Assembly: GCF_019968605.1 (NCBI RefSeq)
Contig: NZ_CP082966.1
Span: 1,413,001-1,477,000, forward strand
DNA length: 64,000 nucleotides
Source of the DNA: Polaribacter litorisediminis
GTDB taxonomy: Bacteria; Bacteroidota; Bacteroidia; Flavobacteriales; Flavobacteriaceae
Direction of reading: 5' to 3'
This document shows positions 33,676 to 42,899 of this stretch, one piece after another; the first letter of the stretch is position 1; the number at the start of each line of letters is the position of its first letter. The notes below the pieces were generated by a model that saw only the letters and a list, made by a program, of their open reading frames with translations, had not been told where the DNA came from and did no database searches. The position numbers and the translations under genes were made by a program.

Positions 33676-34629
33676 ATGAAAAAATATACATACACAGAAA
33701 AAAAAGATACACGATCTGGTTTTGGTGATGGCTTAACAGAATTAGGAAGAACAAACCCAAATGTAGTTGCTTTATGTGCAGATTTAATCGGTTCTTTAAA
33801 AATGGATCAATTTATAAAAGAAAATCCTGAAAGATTTTTCCAAGTGGGTATCGCAGAAGCGAACATGATTGGTATTGCAGCCGGTTTAACGATTGGAGGT
33901 AAAATACCATTTACAGGAACATTTGCAAACTTTTCAACAGGTAGGGTGTATGACCAAATTCGTCAATCTGTAGCATATTCAGGTAAAAATGTAAAAATTT
34001 GTGCTTCGCATGCAGGGGTTACTTTAGGTGAAGATGGTGCAACTCATCAAATTTTAGAAGACATCGGTTTGATGAAAATGTTACCAGGAATGACCGTAAT
34101 CAATCCTTGTGATTACAATCAAACAAAAGCAGCCACGATTGCTATTGCAGACTTTGATGGGCCTGTTTACTTGCGTTTTGGTCGCCCAAAAGTACCTGTA
34201 TTTATGCCAGAAGATACAAAATTTGAAATTGGAAAAGGAATACAATTAACGGAAGGAGCCGACGTAACCATTGTTGCCACAGGTCATTTAGTTTGGGAAT
34301 CTTTACAAGCTGCTGAACAATTAGAAGCCGAAGGTATTTCGGTTGAAGTAATTAACATTCACACCATAAAACCTTTAGATGAAGAAATCATCTTAAAATC
34401 TGTTGCAAAAACAGGTTGTATTGTTACCGCTGAGGAGCATAACAAATTTGGTGGTTTAGGAGAAAGTGTTGCAAGAACTTTAGCCTTAAACAATCCTACT
34501 CCGCAAGAATTTGTAGCAACGAATGATACTTTTGGCGAATCTGGAACTCCGGCTCAATTAATGGCTAAATATGGTTTAGATGCTACTGCTGTTGTAAAAG
34601 CTGTTAAAAAAGTAATTTCTAGAAAATAA
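33676..34629 (+). CDS. Transketolase, C-terminal half
   Basis: A 317-residue protein with the pyrimidine-binding and C-terminal domains of a split transketolase: DLIGSLKMDQFIKENPERFF, the GIAEANMIGIAAGL motif near 59, CASHAGVTLGEDGATHQ near 112, and TAEEHNKFGGLGESV near 252. Split transketolases normally have the N-half gene directly upstream; here maf stands there. The TPP-binding N-half must be encoded elsewhere, outside this window. A role in the pentose-phosphate pathway is expected but depends on that partner. Confidence 0.9.
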   Translation: MKKYTYTEKKDTRSGFGDGLTELGRTNPNVVALCADLIGSLKMDQFIKENPERFFQVGIAEANMIGIAAGLTIGGKIPFTGTFANFSTGRVYDQIRQSVAYSGKNVKICASHAGVTLGEDGATHQILEDIGLMKMLPGMTVINPCDYNQTKAATIAIADFDGPVYLRFGRPKVPVFMPEDTKFEIGKGIQLTEGADVTIVATGHLVWESLQAAEQLEAEGISVEVINIHTIKPLDEEIILKSVAKTGCIVTAEEHNKFGGLGESVARTLALNNPTPQEFVATNDTFGESGTPAQLMAKYGLDATAVVKAVKKVISRK

Positions 34630-34684
34630 TTACGTTAAACTATTAAGAAAACTTTAAACTGAATAATAACTTAAAAAAAAAATC

Positions 34685-35299
34685 ATGAAAAAAGTAATTT
34701 TAGTAATTTGTTTGGCTTTCGGATTTAGTCAAATATCAAACGCCCAATTAGCCTTTGGAGTTAAAGCAGGTATTAACTATAATTCTAACTCTATAGAAAA
34801 TGTTAGTCAAGATGTATTTGGTGGAGCTAAAAGTAAAACAGGTTTTCATGCCGGAATTTGGACACGCTTAAAAGTACCTGTATTAGGCCTCTATATAAGA
34901 CCTGAATTGGTATATACAAATTTAGAAAATGAAATAGTTTATACAGCACCAGGAGCAGTAATTGGCGAAGTAACATCGCATACATTTCAAAAAATTGACA
35001 TTCCTGTTTTATTAGGGAAAAAGATTTTTGGAATTGGTAATGTGTTTATTGGTCCTTCTTTTCAGTATATTTTAGATTCTGATTTTGATGTTGATACTAT
35101 TTCGAGTATTGATTCTAAAGGTTTTACAATGGGACTTCAGTTCGGTGGTGGCGTTGAATTTGGTAAATTAGGAATAGATATACGTTGGGAAAGAGCTTTT
35201 TCTGGAGTAGGATCTTCTTTTGTAAACAATGTAGCGCAAAATGTTAATTATGATACTAGAATTAATCAAATTATTATAGGGTTGTCTATAAAACTTTAA
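34685..35299 (+). CDS. Outer-membrane beta-barrel protein (porin family)
   Basis: A 204-residue protein with an N-terminal signal peptide (MKKVILVICLAFGFSQISNA) and alternating beta strands: LAFGVKAGINYNSNS, FHAGIWTRLKVPVLGLYIRPEL, MGLQFGGGVEFGKLGID and a C-terminal NQIIIGLSIKL typical of eight-stranded barrels in Bacteroidetes. It may act in envelope integrity or transport; no ligand-specific feature is seen. It is monocistronic with a terminator. Confidence 0.85.
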   Translation: MKKVILVICLAFGFSQISNAQLAFGVKAGINYNSNSIENVSQDVFGGAKSKTGFHAGIWTRLKVPVLGLYIRPELVYTNLENEIVYTAPGAVIGEVTSHTFQKIDIPVLLGKKIFGIGNVFIGPSFQYILDSDFDVDTISSIDSKGFTMGLQFGGGVEFGKLGIDIRWERAFSGVGSSFVNNVAQNVNYDTRINQIIIGLSIKL

Positions 35300-35319
35300 G
35301 TCAATAAAAGATATTGCAA

Positions 35320-35358
35320 AAAAAAGAGAGAAAAATGATATGTTTTTCTCTCTTTTTT
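35320..35358 (+). terminator. Strong rho-independent terminator after the OMP gene
   Basis: AAAAAAGAGAGAAAAA (35320-35335), a 7-base loop and TTTTTCTCTCTTTTTT (35343-35358) form a perfect 16-bp stem. Confidence 0.9.
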
Positions 35359-35397
35359 ATTTGACTTATTTTTTGTTCAATGAACTTAAAAAAAATA

Positions 35398-35850
35398 TTA
35401 CTTCAGAATTTGAGCAGCATGAGCCTTTGTTTTTACTTTCGTAATAATATCTTCAATAATGCCATTTTCATCAATAACAAAAGTTGTTCTATGAATACCA
35501 TCATATTCTTTTCCCATAAATTTTTTAGGGCCCCAAACATGAAACGCTTCAATAACGGCTTTATCTTCATCTGCTAAAAGCGGAAAAGGTAACTCATATT
35601 TATTTATAAAATTTTGTTGTCTTTTTGCAGAATCTGCACTTACTCCCAATACATCATATCCTTTCGCTAAAAAAGATTGATAATTATCTCTTAAATCGCA
35701 CGCTTCATTCGTACAACCTGGTGTACTTGCTTTTGGATAAAAGAATAAAACTAATTTTTTACCCGCATAATCTGCTAATTTAATACTATTTCCTTCTTGG
35801 TCTTTTGCTTCAAATTGTGGAGCCTTATCTCCTATTTTTAATGATGTCAT
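35398..35850 (-). CDS. bcp: Thioredoxin-dependent peroxiredoxin (BCP/PrxQ type)
   Basis: A 150-residue peroxiredoxin reducing peroxides with thioredoxin. The peroxidatic site is FYPKASTPGCTNEACDLRDN, with CP and a second cysteine five residues later, the PrxQ/BCP pattern. The start is set at ATG 35850 (MTSLKIGDKAPQF), the usual family start; an in-frame ATG at 35904 would add 18 odd residues. It is monocistronic and divergent from nth. Confidence 0.93.
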   Translation of the reverse strand: MTSLKIGDKAPQFEAKDQEGNSIKLADYAGKKLVLFFYPKASTPGCTNEACDLRDNYQSFLAKGYDVLGVSADSAKRQQNFINKYELPFPLLADEDKAVIEAFHVWGPKKFMGKEYDGIHRTTFVIDENGIIEDIITKVKTKAHAAQILK

Positions 35851-35969
35851 AAATTTAGTGTAAAAGTTTATAATGTGGAAAGTTAAAAAGTATAAATGGG
35901 ACAAAAAACTTTTTAGTTAACAATGTGTAAATCTTTAGAAACTTTTAACTTTACAATTTTAGAAACTAT

Positions 35970-36629
35970 ATGATGACCAAGCTAGAAAAAGTACAATTTG
36001 TAATTGATACGTTAAACAAATTATATCCAGAAATTCCAATTCCTTTAGACCATAAAGACGCTTATACACTTTTAATTGCCGTTTTATTGTCAGCCCAATG
36101 TACAGATGTTCGGGTCAATAAAATTACACCTTTATTATTTGCTAAAGCAGATAATCCTTTTGATATGGTAAAAATGTCTGTAGAAGAAATTAAGGAAATT
36201 ATTCGTCCTTGTGGCTTATCACCAATGAAAAGTAAGGGAATTTATGGTTTGTCTAAAATAATAATTGATAAATACAATGGCGAAGTTCCACAATCTTTTG
36301 AAGGTTTAGAAGAATTGCCAGCCGTTGGTCATAAAACAGCAAGTGTGGTTATGAGTCAAGCTTTTGGTGTTCCTGCTTTCCCGGTAGATACACATATTCA
36401 TAGACTTATGTGGCGATGGAATTTAACCAATGGTAAAAATGTAATACAAACAGAAAAAGATGCCAAACGCTTGTTTCCAAGAGAATTATGGAACGATTTA
36501 CATTTACAAATTATTTGGTATGGTCGTGATTATTCTCCTGCAAGAGGTTGGAATTTAGAAAGCGATATTATTACAAAAACGATAGGTAGAAAAACTGTTT
36601 TGAATAAGTATTACGAAAGTAGAAAATAA
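35970..36629 (+). CDS. nth: Endonuclease III (DNA glycosylase/AP lyase), no Fe-S cluster
   Basis: A 219-residue base-excision repair glycosylase removing oxidised pyrimidines. The helix-hairpin-helix carries the catalytic lysine in LPAVGHKTASVV near 123 and the catalytic aspartate in FPVDTHIHR near 143. Where E. coli Nth has four cysteines for a [4Fe-4S] cluster, this protein has YSPARGWNLESDIITK and no cysteine, so the cluster is absent; this seems common in Flavobacteriia. It is otherwise of normal length. Its own promoter is expected in the 119-base gap from bcp. Confidence 0.93.
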   Translation: MMTKLEKVQFVIDTLNKLYPEIPIPLDHKDAYTLLIAVLLSAQCTDVRVNKITPLLFAKADNPFDMVKMSVEEIKEIIRPCGLSPMKSKGIYGLSKIIIDKYNGEVPQSFEGLEELPAVGHKTASVVMSQAFGVPAFPVDTHIHRLMWRWNLTNGKNVIQTEKDAKRLFPRELWNDLHLQIIWYGRDYSPARGWNLESDIITKTIGRKTVLNKYYESRK

Positions 36630-36971
36630 ATAGTAGTGGCCATTTTTAAAATTAGGGCAAAAGAAAATAATGATCTTTTTCTTTATGGATATGTAAAAAA
36701 AGTATAGCCAGTTACCGTTTCTTTTTTAGATGTATTTAATTTTAGTAATTTTAAATGATAAAAGATTTAACTTCCTTAATGATGAGATTCTTTTAAAAAG
36801 GTTCTTTAAGTAATTCAGAAAAACCTTAATATCCTCTAGATGTAGCTACCAATAGGTCGCTTTCAAGAGTTTTTTCAAGCTTATTAAAAATTGTTGAATA
36901 CGTTTTGTTTTTACAAATAAGTTGAATTTTCCTTCTTTTACAGAATTTCCTAAAAGAAAAAAAGGACTTAA
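36630..36971. other. Intergenic region without recognised gene
   Basis: About 340 AT-rich bases between nth and the terminator of the sigma-factor operon. I see only short open frames without protein-like composition and no repeat matching elsewhere in the window. Confidence 0.4.
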
Positions 36972-37001
36972 AAAAAGTCTCAACGCTAGTTGAGACTTTT
37001 T
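36972..37001 (-). terminator. Rho-independent terminator of the sigma-factor operon
   Basis: AAAAAGTCTCAAC (36972-36984), a GCTA loop and GTTGAGACTTTTT (36989-37001) form a perfect 13-bp stem. On the minus strand it follows the 47-residue ORF by 5 bases and ends in a U-run. It could also stop read-through from nth. Confidence 0.85.
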
Positions 37002-37006
37002 CCACT

Positions 37007-37150
37007 TTAATTCAAATTCAATTCAATGAAATCTTTTGATTTTATCTTCACAATAGTTAGCGATTTGGAAAAATTAATCAAAAATTGAACTGTTTCTTTT
37101 TTCGGTTGCATCTTAATTTTGGATGACTTTTTAGAGTAAAGTTGCATCAT
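37007..37150 (-). CDS. Small basic protein downstream of the sigma factor
   Basis: A 47-residue minus-strand ORF from ATG 37150 to TAA 37007, containing SKKSSKIKMQPKKETVQFLI and NFSKSLTIVKIKSKDF. It starts 57 bases after the sigma-factor stop and ends 5 bases before a strong terminator, so it is almost certainly transcribed as the last gene of that operon. Basic, no membrane segment. I recall similar small ORFs next to this sigma factor in Flavobacteriaceae, with no assigned role. Alternative start at 37147. Confidence 0.65.
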   Translation of the reverse strand: MMQLYSKKSSKIKMQPKKETVQFLINFSKSLTIVKIKSKDFIELNLN

Positions 37151-37207
37151 ATGTTCGATTTAATTTGTTGGTTATAAATTAGTAACGACATATTTTTAAC
37201 TTTATTG

Positions 37208-37795
37208 CTAGTTTACTAAAATAATTTTATGTTTTTCTATTAATTTCCGCATATTTATGAGTGCATAACGCATTCTACCCAATGCTGTATTGATGCTAAC
37301 GCCTGTATTTTCGCTAATTTCTTTAAAGCTCATATCTCTATACATACGCATTTCCAAAACTTCTTTTTGTTCTCCCGGCAACTCATTTATAAGTTCTCTA
37401 ACATCCGCATAAATTTGTTCTTGTATAATTTTTTTTTCTGCATTTAAATTACCATCACCTAAAACAGAAAAAATATCAAACTCATCTGTGTTTTTAAAAG
37501 AGGGCATTCTTTTCAATCTTCTAAAATGATCAATAACCAAATTATGAGCAATTCTCATCACCCACGGTAAAAATTTACCTTCCTCGTTATAATTTCCTTT
37601 TTTAAGAGTTTTGATTACTTTAATAAAAGTATCCTGAAAAACATCTTCAGTAACATCACTATCCTGAACTTTACTATAAATAAAGCTAAATAATTTTTGT
37701 TGATGTCTTTTTATTAAGATGCCTAAAGCGGCCTCATTTCCTTGAATATAATCACTTACTAAAGTACTATCTGTAACAGTTTTTTTTTTCACCAT
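37208..37795 (-). CDS. RNA polymerase sigma factor, ECF/sigma-70 family
   Basis: A 195-residue two-domain sigma factor. Region 2 (FSFIYSKVQDSDVTEDVFQD, then IAHNLVIDHFRRLKR) binds core and the -10 element; region 4 (LPGEQKEVLEMRMYRDMSFKEISE, given here as its halves LPGEQKEVLEMRMY and DMSFKEISENTGVS) is a helix-turn-helix. No anti-sigma gene with a membrane segment is next to it; only a 47-residue basic ORF follows. A small hairpin, AAAGAAC/GTTCTTT at 37807-37825, lies just upstream of the start in the leader. Target genes are unknown. Confidence 0.9.
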   Translation of the reverse strand: MVKKKTVTDSTLVSDYIQGNEAALGILIKRHQQKLFSFIYSKVQDSDVTEDVFQDTFIKVIKTLKKGNYNEEGKFLPWVMRIAHNLVIDHFRRLKRMPSFKNTDEFDIFSVLGDGNLNAEKKIIQEQIYADVRELINELPGEQKEVLEMRMYRDMSFKEISENTGVSINTALGRMRYALINMRKLIEKHKIILVN

Positions 37796-38008
37796 AACTA
37801 CTTTTTAAAGAACAAGAAGTTCTTTCAATTTATTATTTTATCAATAATTTAAAAGTAGTTTTTATGTATACGCCTCTAGTTTTGTGTTTCTTAGTAGTCA
37901 AAGATAGAATTTATTTTTAGACCAACAAATTTTTTAACAAATTCAATCTCAATCTTTTTTTAAAGTCACTTAAAATAGTAGTATTTTTATAGCTTATATT
38001 TTAGATAA

Positions 38009-40801
38009 ATGAAGCCTGATATTTCTACAATTAGCCCCAAAGAAAATATTATTATCAAAGGAGCAAAACTGCATAATTTAAAAAATATTGATGTTGTTAT
38101 TCCTAGAAATAAGTTGGTTGTGATAACAGGACTTTCTGGTTCTGGAAAATCGTCTTTGGCTTTCGATACTTTATACGCAGAAGGGCAACGACGCTATGTA
38201 GAAAGTTTATCTTCTTACGCGCGTCAGTTTTTAGGAAAATTAAACAAACCGAAAGTAGATTATATAAAAGGAATTTCACCCGCAATTGCTATTGAGCAAA
38301 AAGTAAATTCTACAAATCCGCGGTCTACAGTAGGTACATCCACAGAAATTTACGATTACATAAAACTTTTGTATGCAAGAATTGGTAAAACCTTCTCTCC
38401 TATTTCTGGTAAAGAAGTGAAAAAAGACACCACTTCTGATGTTGTTAATTTTGTAAAAAAAATTGATATAAAAACCAAATTATTATTATTAGCCCCTATT
38501 ACAATTGATGAAAATCGAGATTTAAAAACTGTTTTACAAGTTCTAGAACAACAGGGCTATGCGCGTTTAAAATGGAAAGATACGGTTTATAGAATTGCAG
38601 ATTTCCCTAAAGATGCCTATAAAAACGAACCTTTATTTTTAGTAGTTGATAGAATAATTACAAAAGATGATGAGGATTTTCTCAACAGATTAGCAGATGC
38701 TATTCAAACAGCATTTTTTGAGGGAAAAGGGATTTGTTTTATCGAGAATTTAGCAGATAATACAGTAAGTGAATTTAGTAACAAGTTCGATTTAGACGGC
38801 ATGTCTTTTTTAGAACCTAATACACATTTATTCAGTTTTAACAATCCTTACGGCGCTTGCCCAACTTGTGAAGGTTACGGAAATGTCATCGGAATTGATA
38901 AAGAATTGGTCATTCCTAATACAGGTCTTTCTATTTTTGATGACGCTATTTTTCCATTTAAAACACCTTCTTTCATTCATTATAAAGAAGATTTAATTTC
39001 AGTTTCATATCAATTTGATATTCCTATTCACAAACCTTGGTTTCAATTATCAGAAAAACAAAAAGAATTAGTTTGGAATGGTAACAAACACTTTAACGGA
39101 ATTCATCATTTTTTTAAGGCTTTAGAAGAAAAAAGTTATAAGATTCAGAATAGAGTTATGCTTTCTCGCTACCGCGGAAAAACAAAATGTACCAAATGCA
39201 ACGGGAAACGTTTGCGAGAAGAAACCAATTATGTAAAAATTGTCGGAAAAACAATTTCAGACTTGGTTACGCTTCCTTTAGATGAGTTATCCATTTTTTT
39301 TAAGGAATTAAAATTAGATAAATACGATGTAGAAATCGCAAAACGTTTATTGACTGAAATTAACAATCGTTTGAAGTTTTTAACCGATGTTGGTTTGAAT
39401 TATTTAACCATCAATAGAACATCTAATACGCTCTCTGGTGGAGAAAGTCAGCGTATTAATTTAGCAACTTCATTGGGCAGTTCTTTAGTGGGCTCCATGT
39501 ATATTTTAGATGAACCGAGTATTGGTTTGCATCCAAAAGATACCGAGCGTTTAATTGGTGTTTTAAAAGATTTGCGTGATTTAGGAAATACGGTAGTTGT
39601 CGTTGAACATGATGAGGATATCATGAAAGAAGCCGATTATATTATTGATATTGGCCCAGAAGCAGGAACTTATGGAGGACATGTTGTTGCGGAAGGAAAT
39701 TTTGAGGAAATCTTAAAATCAGATTCTTTAACAGCTAAATATTTAAATGAGGAATTAAAAATTGAAGTTCCTACAAAACGGAGAACATCCAAAAATAAAA
39801 TTCAAATTATTGGTGCAAGAGAACATAATCTACAAAATATAGATGTGACGTTTCCGCTGAATTGTTTGTCTGTCATTACAGGGGTTTCAGGCTCTGGAAA
39901 AAGCACCTTAGTGAAGAGTATTTTATATCCTACCTTGCAAAAAAAGTTGGTTGGTTATGGCGATAAAATTGGACAACATACAGCTATTGAAGGAAATTTT
40001 GAGAATTTAAAACATGTAGAATTTATCGATCAAAATCCTATTGGGCGTTCTTCACGTTCTAATCCTGTTACTTATATAAAGGCTTATGATGATATTAGAG
40101 CTTTATTTTCCAATCAAAAATTATCAAAAATAAGAAACTATAAACCCAAACATTTTTCTTTTAATGTAGAAGGCGGACGCTGTGAAGTTTGCAAAGGAGA
40201 AGGTGAAGTTACCATTGAAATGCAATTTATGGCAGATGTGCATTTAGAGTGTGATGTTTGTAATGGTAAACGTTTTAAGAAAGAAGTTTTAGAAGTAAAA
40301 TTTGATGGAAAATCGATTGATGATATTTTAAACCTTACGATAGATGATGCTGTTGCTTTCTTCTCTGAAAATCTAGTCACAAAAATTGCCAATAAATTAA
40401 AACCTTTGCAAGCTGTTGGTTTGGGATATGTTCAATTAGGGCAATCCTCTTCTACCCTATCAGGTGGGGAAGCGCAAAGAATTAAATTAGCATCGTTTTT
40501 AGTAAAAGGAAATACCAAAGACAAAGCTTTATTTATTTTTGATGAACCTACAACTGGTTTGCATTTTCATGATATTAAAAAATTATTAGCTTCTTTTAAT
40601 GCGTTAATTGACAAAGGACATTCTATTATTGTCATTGAACACAATATTGAACTTATTAAATGTGCGGATTATATTATCGATTTAGGTTTAGAAGGCGGTA
40701 AAAATGGAGGAAGTCTCATTTTTCAGGGAACTCCAGAAGAATTAGCAAGAAATAAAAAATCATATACATCAAAGTATTTAGCAGAAAAATTAGTCTTTTA
40801 A
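38009..40801 (+). CDS. uvrA: Excinuclease ABC subunit A
   Basis: A 930-residue nucleotide-excision-repair damage sensor with two ABC ATPase modules. Walker A motifs are GLSGSGKSS near 44 and GVSGSGKST near 632; signature motifs are [10 protein letters not shown] near 475 and [10 protein letters not shown] near 815. Zinc modules show as [26 protein letters not shown] and CDVCNGKRF. Length is normal (about 940). It is divergent from the sigma-factor operon across 213 bases. Confidence 0.97.
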   Translation: MKPDISTISPKENIIIKGAKLHNLKNIDVVIPRNKLVVITGLSGSGKSSLAFDTLYAEGQRRYVESLSSYARQFLGKLNKPKVDYIKGISPAIAIEQKVNSTNPRSTVGTSTEIYDYIKLLYARIGKTFSPISGKEVKKDTTSDVVNFVKKIDIKTKLLLLAPITIDENRDLKTVLQVLEQQGYARLKWKDTVYRIADFPKDAYKNEPLFLVVDRIITKDDEDFLNRLADAIQTAFFEGKGICFIENLADNTVSEFSNKFDLDGMSFLEPNTHLFSFNNPYGACPTCEGYGNVIGIDKELVIPNTGLSIFDDAIFPFKTPSFIHYKEDLISVSYQFDIPIHKPWFQLSEKQKELVWNGNKHFNGIHHFFKALEEKSYKIQNRVMLSRYRGKTKCTKCNGKRLREETNYVKIVGKTISDLVTLPLDELSIFFKELKLDKYDVEIAKRLLTEINNRLKFLTDVGLNYLTINRTSNTLSGGESQRINLATSLGSSLVGSMYILDEPSIGLHPKDTERLIGVLKDLRDLGNTVVVVEHDEDIMKEADYIIDIGPEAGTYGGHVVAEGNFEEILKSDSLTAKYLNEELKIEVPTKRRTSKNKIQIIGAREHNLQNIDVTFPLNCLSVITGVSGSGKSTLVKSILYPTLQKKLVGYGDKIGQHTAIEGNFENLKHVEFIDQNPIGRSSRSNPVTYIKAYDDIRALFSNQKLSKIRNYKPKHFSFNVEGGRCEVCKGEGEVTIEMQFMADVHLECDVCNGKRFKKEVLEVKFDGKSIDDILNLTIDDAVAFFSENLVTKIANKLKPLQAVGLGYVQLGQSSSTLSGGEAQRIKLASFLVKGNTKDKALFIFDEPTTGLHFHDIKKLLASFNALIDKGHSIIVIEHNIELIKCADYIIDLGLEGGKNGGSLIFQGTPEELARNKKSYTSKYLAEKLVF

Positions 40802-40878
40802 CAAAAGCGTCTCAAACTTTTTAGAAAAAAGTGGATAAAAGTCACTTATTTTAAAAACCTTTCAAAGCAGCCTTGGTA

Positions 40879-41766
40879 TTACTTTCTTTTTCGAGAATTA
40901 ATAAAATATACGCCTGTCAATATAATTGCTGAGGCAACCATAGATTGAATTGTTAATTTTTCATCTAAAACATACCATCCTAAAAGTATGGCCACTACAG
41001 GATTTACATACGTAGAAGTTGATACTTTTTCTGTGGAAACTACTTTTAATAAATAATTAAAGGAGGTAAAAGCGACGATACCACCCAAAAAAATCAATAA
41101 AAACATACAAACCTGTACGTTAAAACTCCAGGATAATGGAGATAGCCAAACTTCATTAAAACTTAAACTAGCAATGGCTAAAATTATTCCTGCGCTCAAC
41201 ATCTGATACCCAGTGGTAACAAAAAAGTTTTTAGGTAAATCTGCTTTAGAAACAAAAACGCTTCCATAACTCCAACTGAATACACAAGTGAATATCATGA
41301 AAATGCCCAACAAACTCTCGTTTGAGGTAGTAATTTCTTGCTGACTTACTAACAAATACATTCCCAAAATACCTAAAGAAACTCCTATTAGCGATTTTTT
41401 TTGGATGGGTTTTCTATCCATTATACGCATTAAAAATAACACAAATAAAGGTTGTGTAGATGCCAAAAGTGCGGCAAACCCAGAATCTACATATTTTAAT
41501 GCCCAAACAAAAACACCATTTCCATAGACTAAAAACAAAAAACCAGATATAATAGTGTTTAAAAACTGTTTCTTAGTAATCAGCAATGACGTTTTTAACG
41601 ATTTTGCTATGATCATGATAATACTTCCTGCTGTCAAAAAACGGACAGAACCTAAAAATAGTGGTGAAAGTTCTGTTACAGCAATTTTATTAAATAAATA
41701 AGTAGAGCCCCAAATAAAATAAATAGCAATAAATGCTAATATAATTAATACTTTAGTATTTTTCAA
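40879..41766 (-). CDS. EamA family transporter (DMT superfamily)
   Basis: A 295-residue inner-membrane protein with about ten helices arranged as two EamA repeats: IAIYFIWGSTYLFNK at the start of the first, and IFTCVFSWSYGSVFVSKADL at the start of the second; STYVNPVVAILLGWYVLDEKL near 255 is characteristic. Such proteins export amino acids or related metabolites; the substrate is unknown. It is monocistronic and converges on uvrA. Confidence 0.88.
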   Translation of the reverse strand: MKNTKVLIILAFIAIYFIWGSTYLFNKIAVTELSPLFLGSVRFLTAGSIIMIIAKSLKTSLLITKKQFLNTIISGFLFLVYGNGVFVWALKYVDSGFAALLASTQPLFVLFLMRIMDRKPIQKKSLIGVSLGILGMYLLVSQQEITTSNESLLGIFMIFTCVFSWSYGSVFVSKADLPKNFFVTTGYQMLSAGIILAIASLSFNEVWLSPLSWSFNVQVCMFLLIFLGGIVAFTSFNYLLKVVSTEKVSTSTYVNPVVAILLGWYVLDEKLTIQSMVASAIILTGVYFINSRKRK

Positions 41767-41937
41767 CGGATAGAGATTGATGCTATCAAAAGTAATCTTT
41801 AAAATTATATAAAAACACTTTTTATAAATTTAAACTTGTGTCATCAACGGGTAATTTTTTATGTTCACTAAAATTAAAATTTCTTTAATTCCTTTTTAAA
41901 AAGTGCATCTATTTTATTAAAAAAATGATGGATTACT

Positions 41938-42888
41938 TTAGTACAAACTAAAATAATCTTTATCCATCTTTTCTCCTACTAAAGACAAATCATCCACCAA
42001 AGTTTCTATAAATCCTTTTAAATCTTCTTGAAAATCATCAATAGTTTTATAGCGATATTCACACATGAGTTTCCCGATTAAAAAAGCAGCAGAATCTTTA
42101 TTTGCATTTTCAGTATTTGTTAAAAAGCCAATATAATAATGGATACTATTTAAAGAATTCATAATAGATCTTGGGCAATTTGGATTCAAAATTAAAAACT
42201 CTAACACAGTATGGCTAGTTGGTATTTTTCTATAATACCTTCTCATCATATCATAAGTTTCAACACATTTCAACAAAGTTACCCATTCATAACTTGTTCT
42301 TACAGAACCGCCAAAGTTTACTTTTTCTAAAAGTGCATCATTATATTTAGAGTTAATAATACGAATTACTTGGTTAGCTCTTTCAATATAAATACCCAAC
42401 ATTATAATTGCATATACCTCATCATGTAATAAAGTAGATCTAATTTTTGTTCGCAAAGAAGCCACACTAGAGGTAATCATAGTGGTAAAATCGAATAAAC
42501 CACTTTTAACAAAACGCTCTGCTGAATATCCTTTTACAGATCTATTAAAAGTATTTATAGATTCATATAACTCTGTTGATATTAAATCTCTTGCTCCGTT
42601 TGCATTTTGTTGTACATTTTTAATCGCAGATAAAATAGAATATGATTTTTCTGGATTTAAACCAATATCAAACAAAATATCACTTTCATTAAACTCGTTT
42701 TTTTCTTTTAATTCCTCTTCATCTGCCACAAACAACATCGATCGTAAAACAAATTCTCTAGATTGCGATACTTCATTGGGTGCATCTAAAGATGAAAAAT
42801 AATTTACGCTTAAATATCTTGCAATATGTTCTGACCGTTCTATATAACGACCCATCCAAAAAAGATTATTGGCTACTCTTGCTAACAT
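41938..42888 (-). CDS. Alpha-E domain protein (DUF403)
   Basis: A 316-residue all-helical protein opening with the family signature MLARVANNLFWMGRYIERSE and containing STLLHDEVYAIIMLGIYIER near 167. It follows the ATP-grasp gene by 11 bases, the standard pairing. Alpha-E proteins are predicted partners of circularly permuted ATP-grasp ligases in peptide or amide bond formation; the biochemical role is unproven. A second alpha-E domain occurs in this window fused to another ATP-grasp (48101-50656). Confidence 0.9.
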   Translation of the reverse strand: MLARVANNLFWMGRYIERSEHIARYLSVNYFSSLDAPNEVSQSREFVLRSMLFVADEEELKEKNEFNESDILFDIGLNPEKSYSILSAIKNVQQNANGARDLISTELYESINTFNRSVKGYSAERFVKSGLFDFTTMITSSVASLRTKIRSTLLHDEVYAIIMLGIYIERANQVIRIINSKYNDALLEKVNFGGSVRTSYEWVTLLKCVETYDMMRRYYRKIPTSHTVLEFLILNPNCPRSIMNSLNSIHYYIGFLTNTENANKDSAAFLIGKLMCEYRYKTIDDFQEDLKGFIETLVDDLSLVGEKMDKDYFSLY

Positions 42889-42899
42889 AAAATTTTAAT

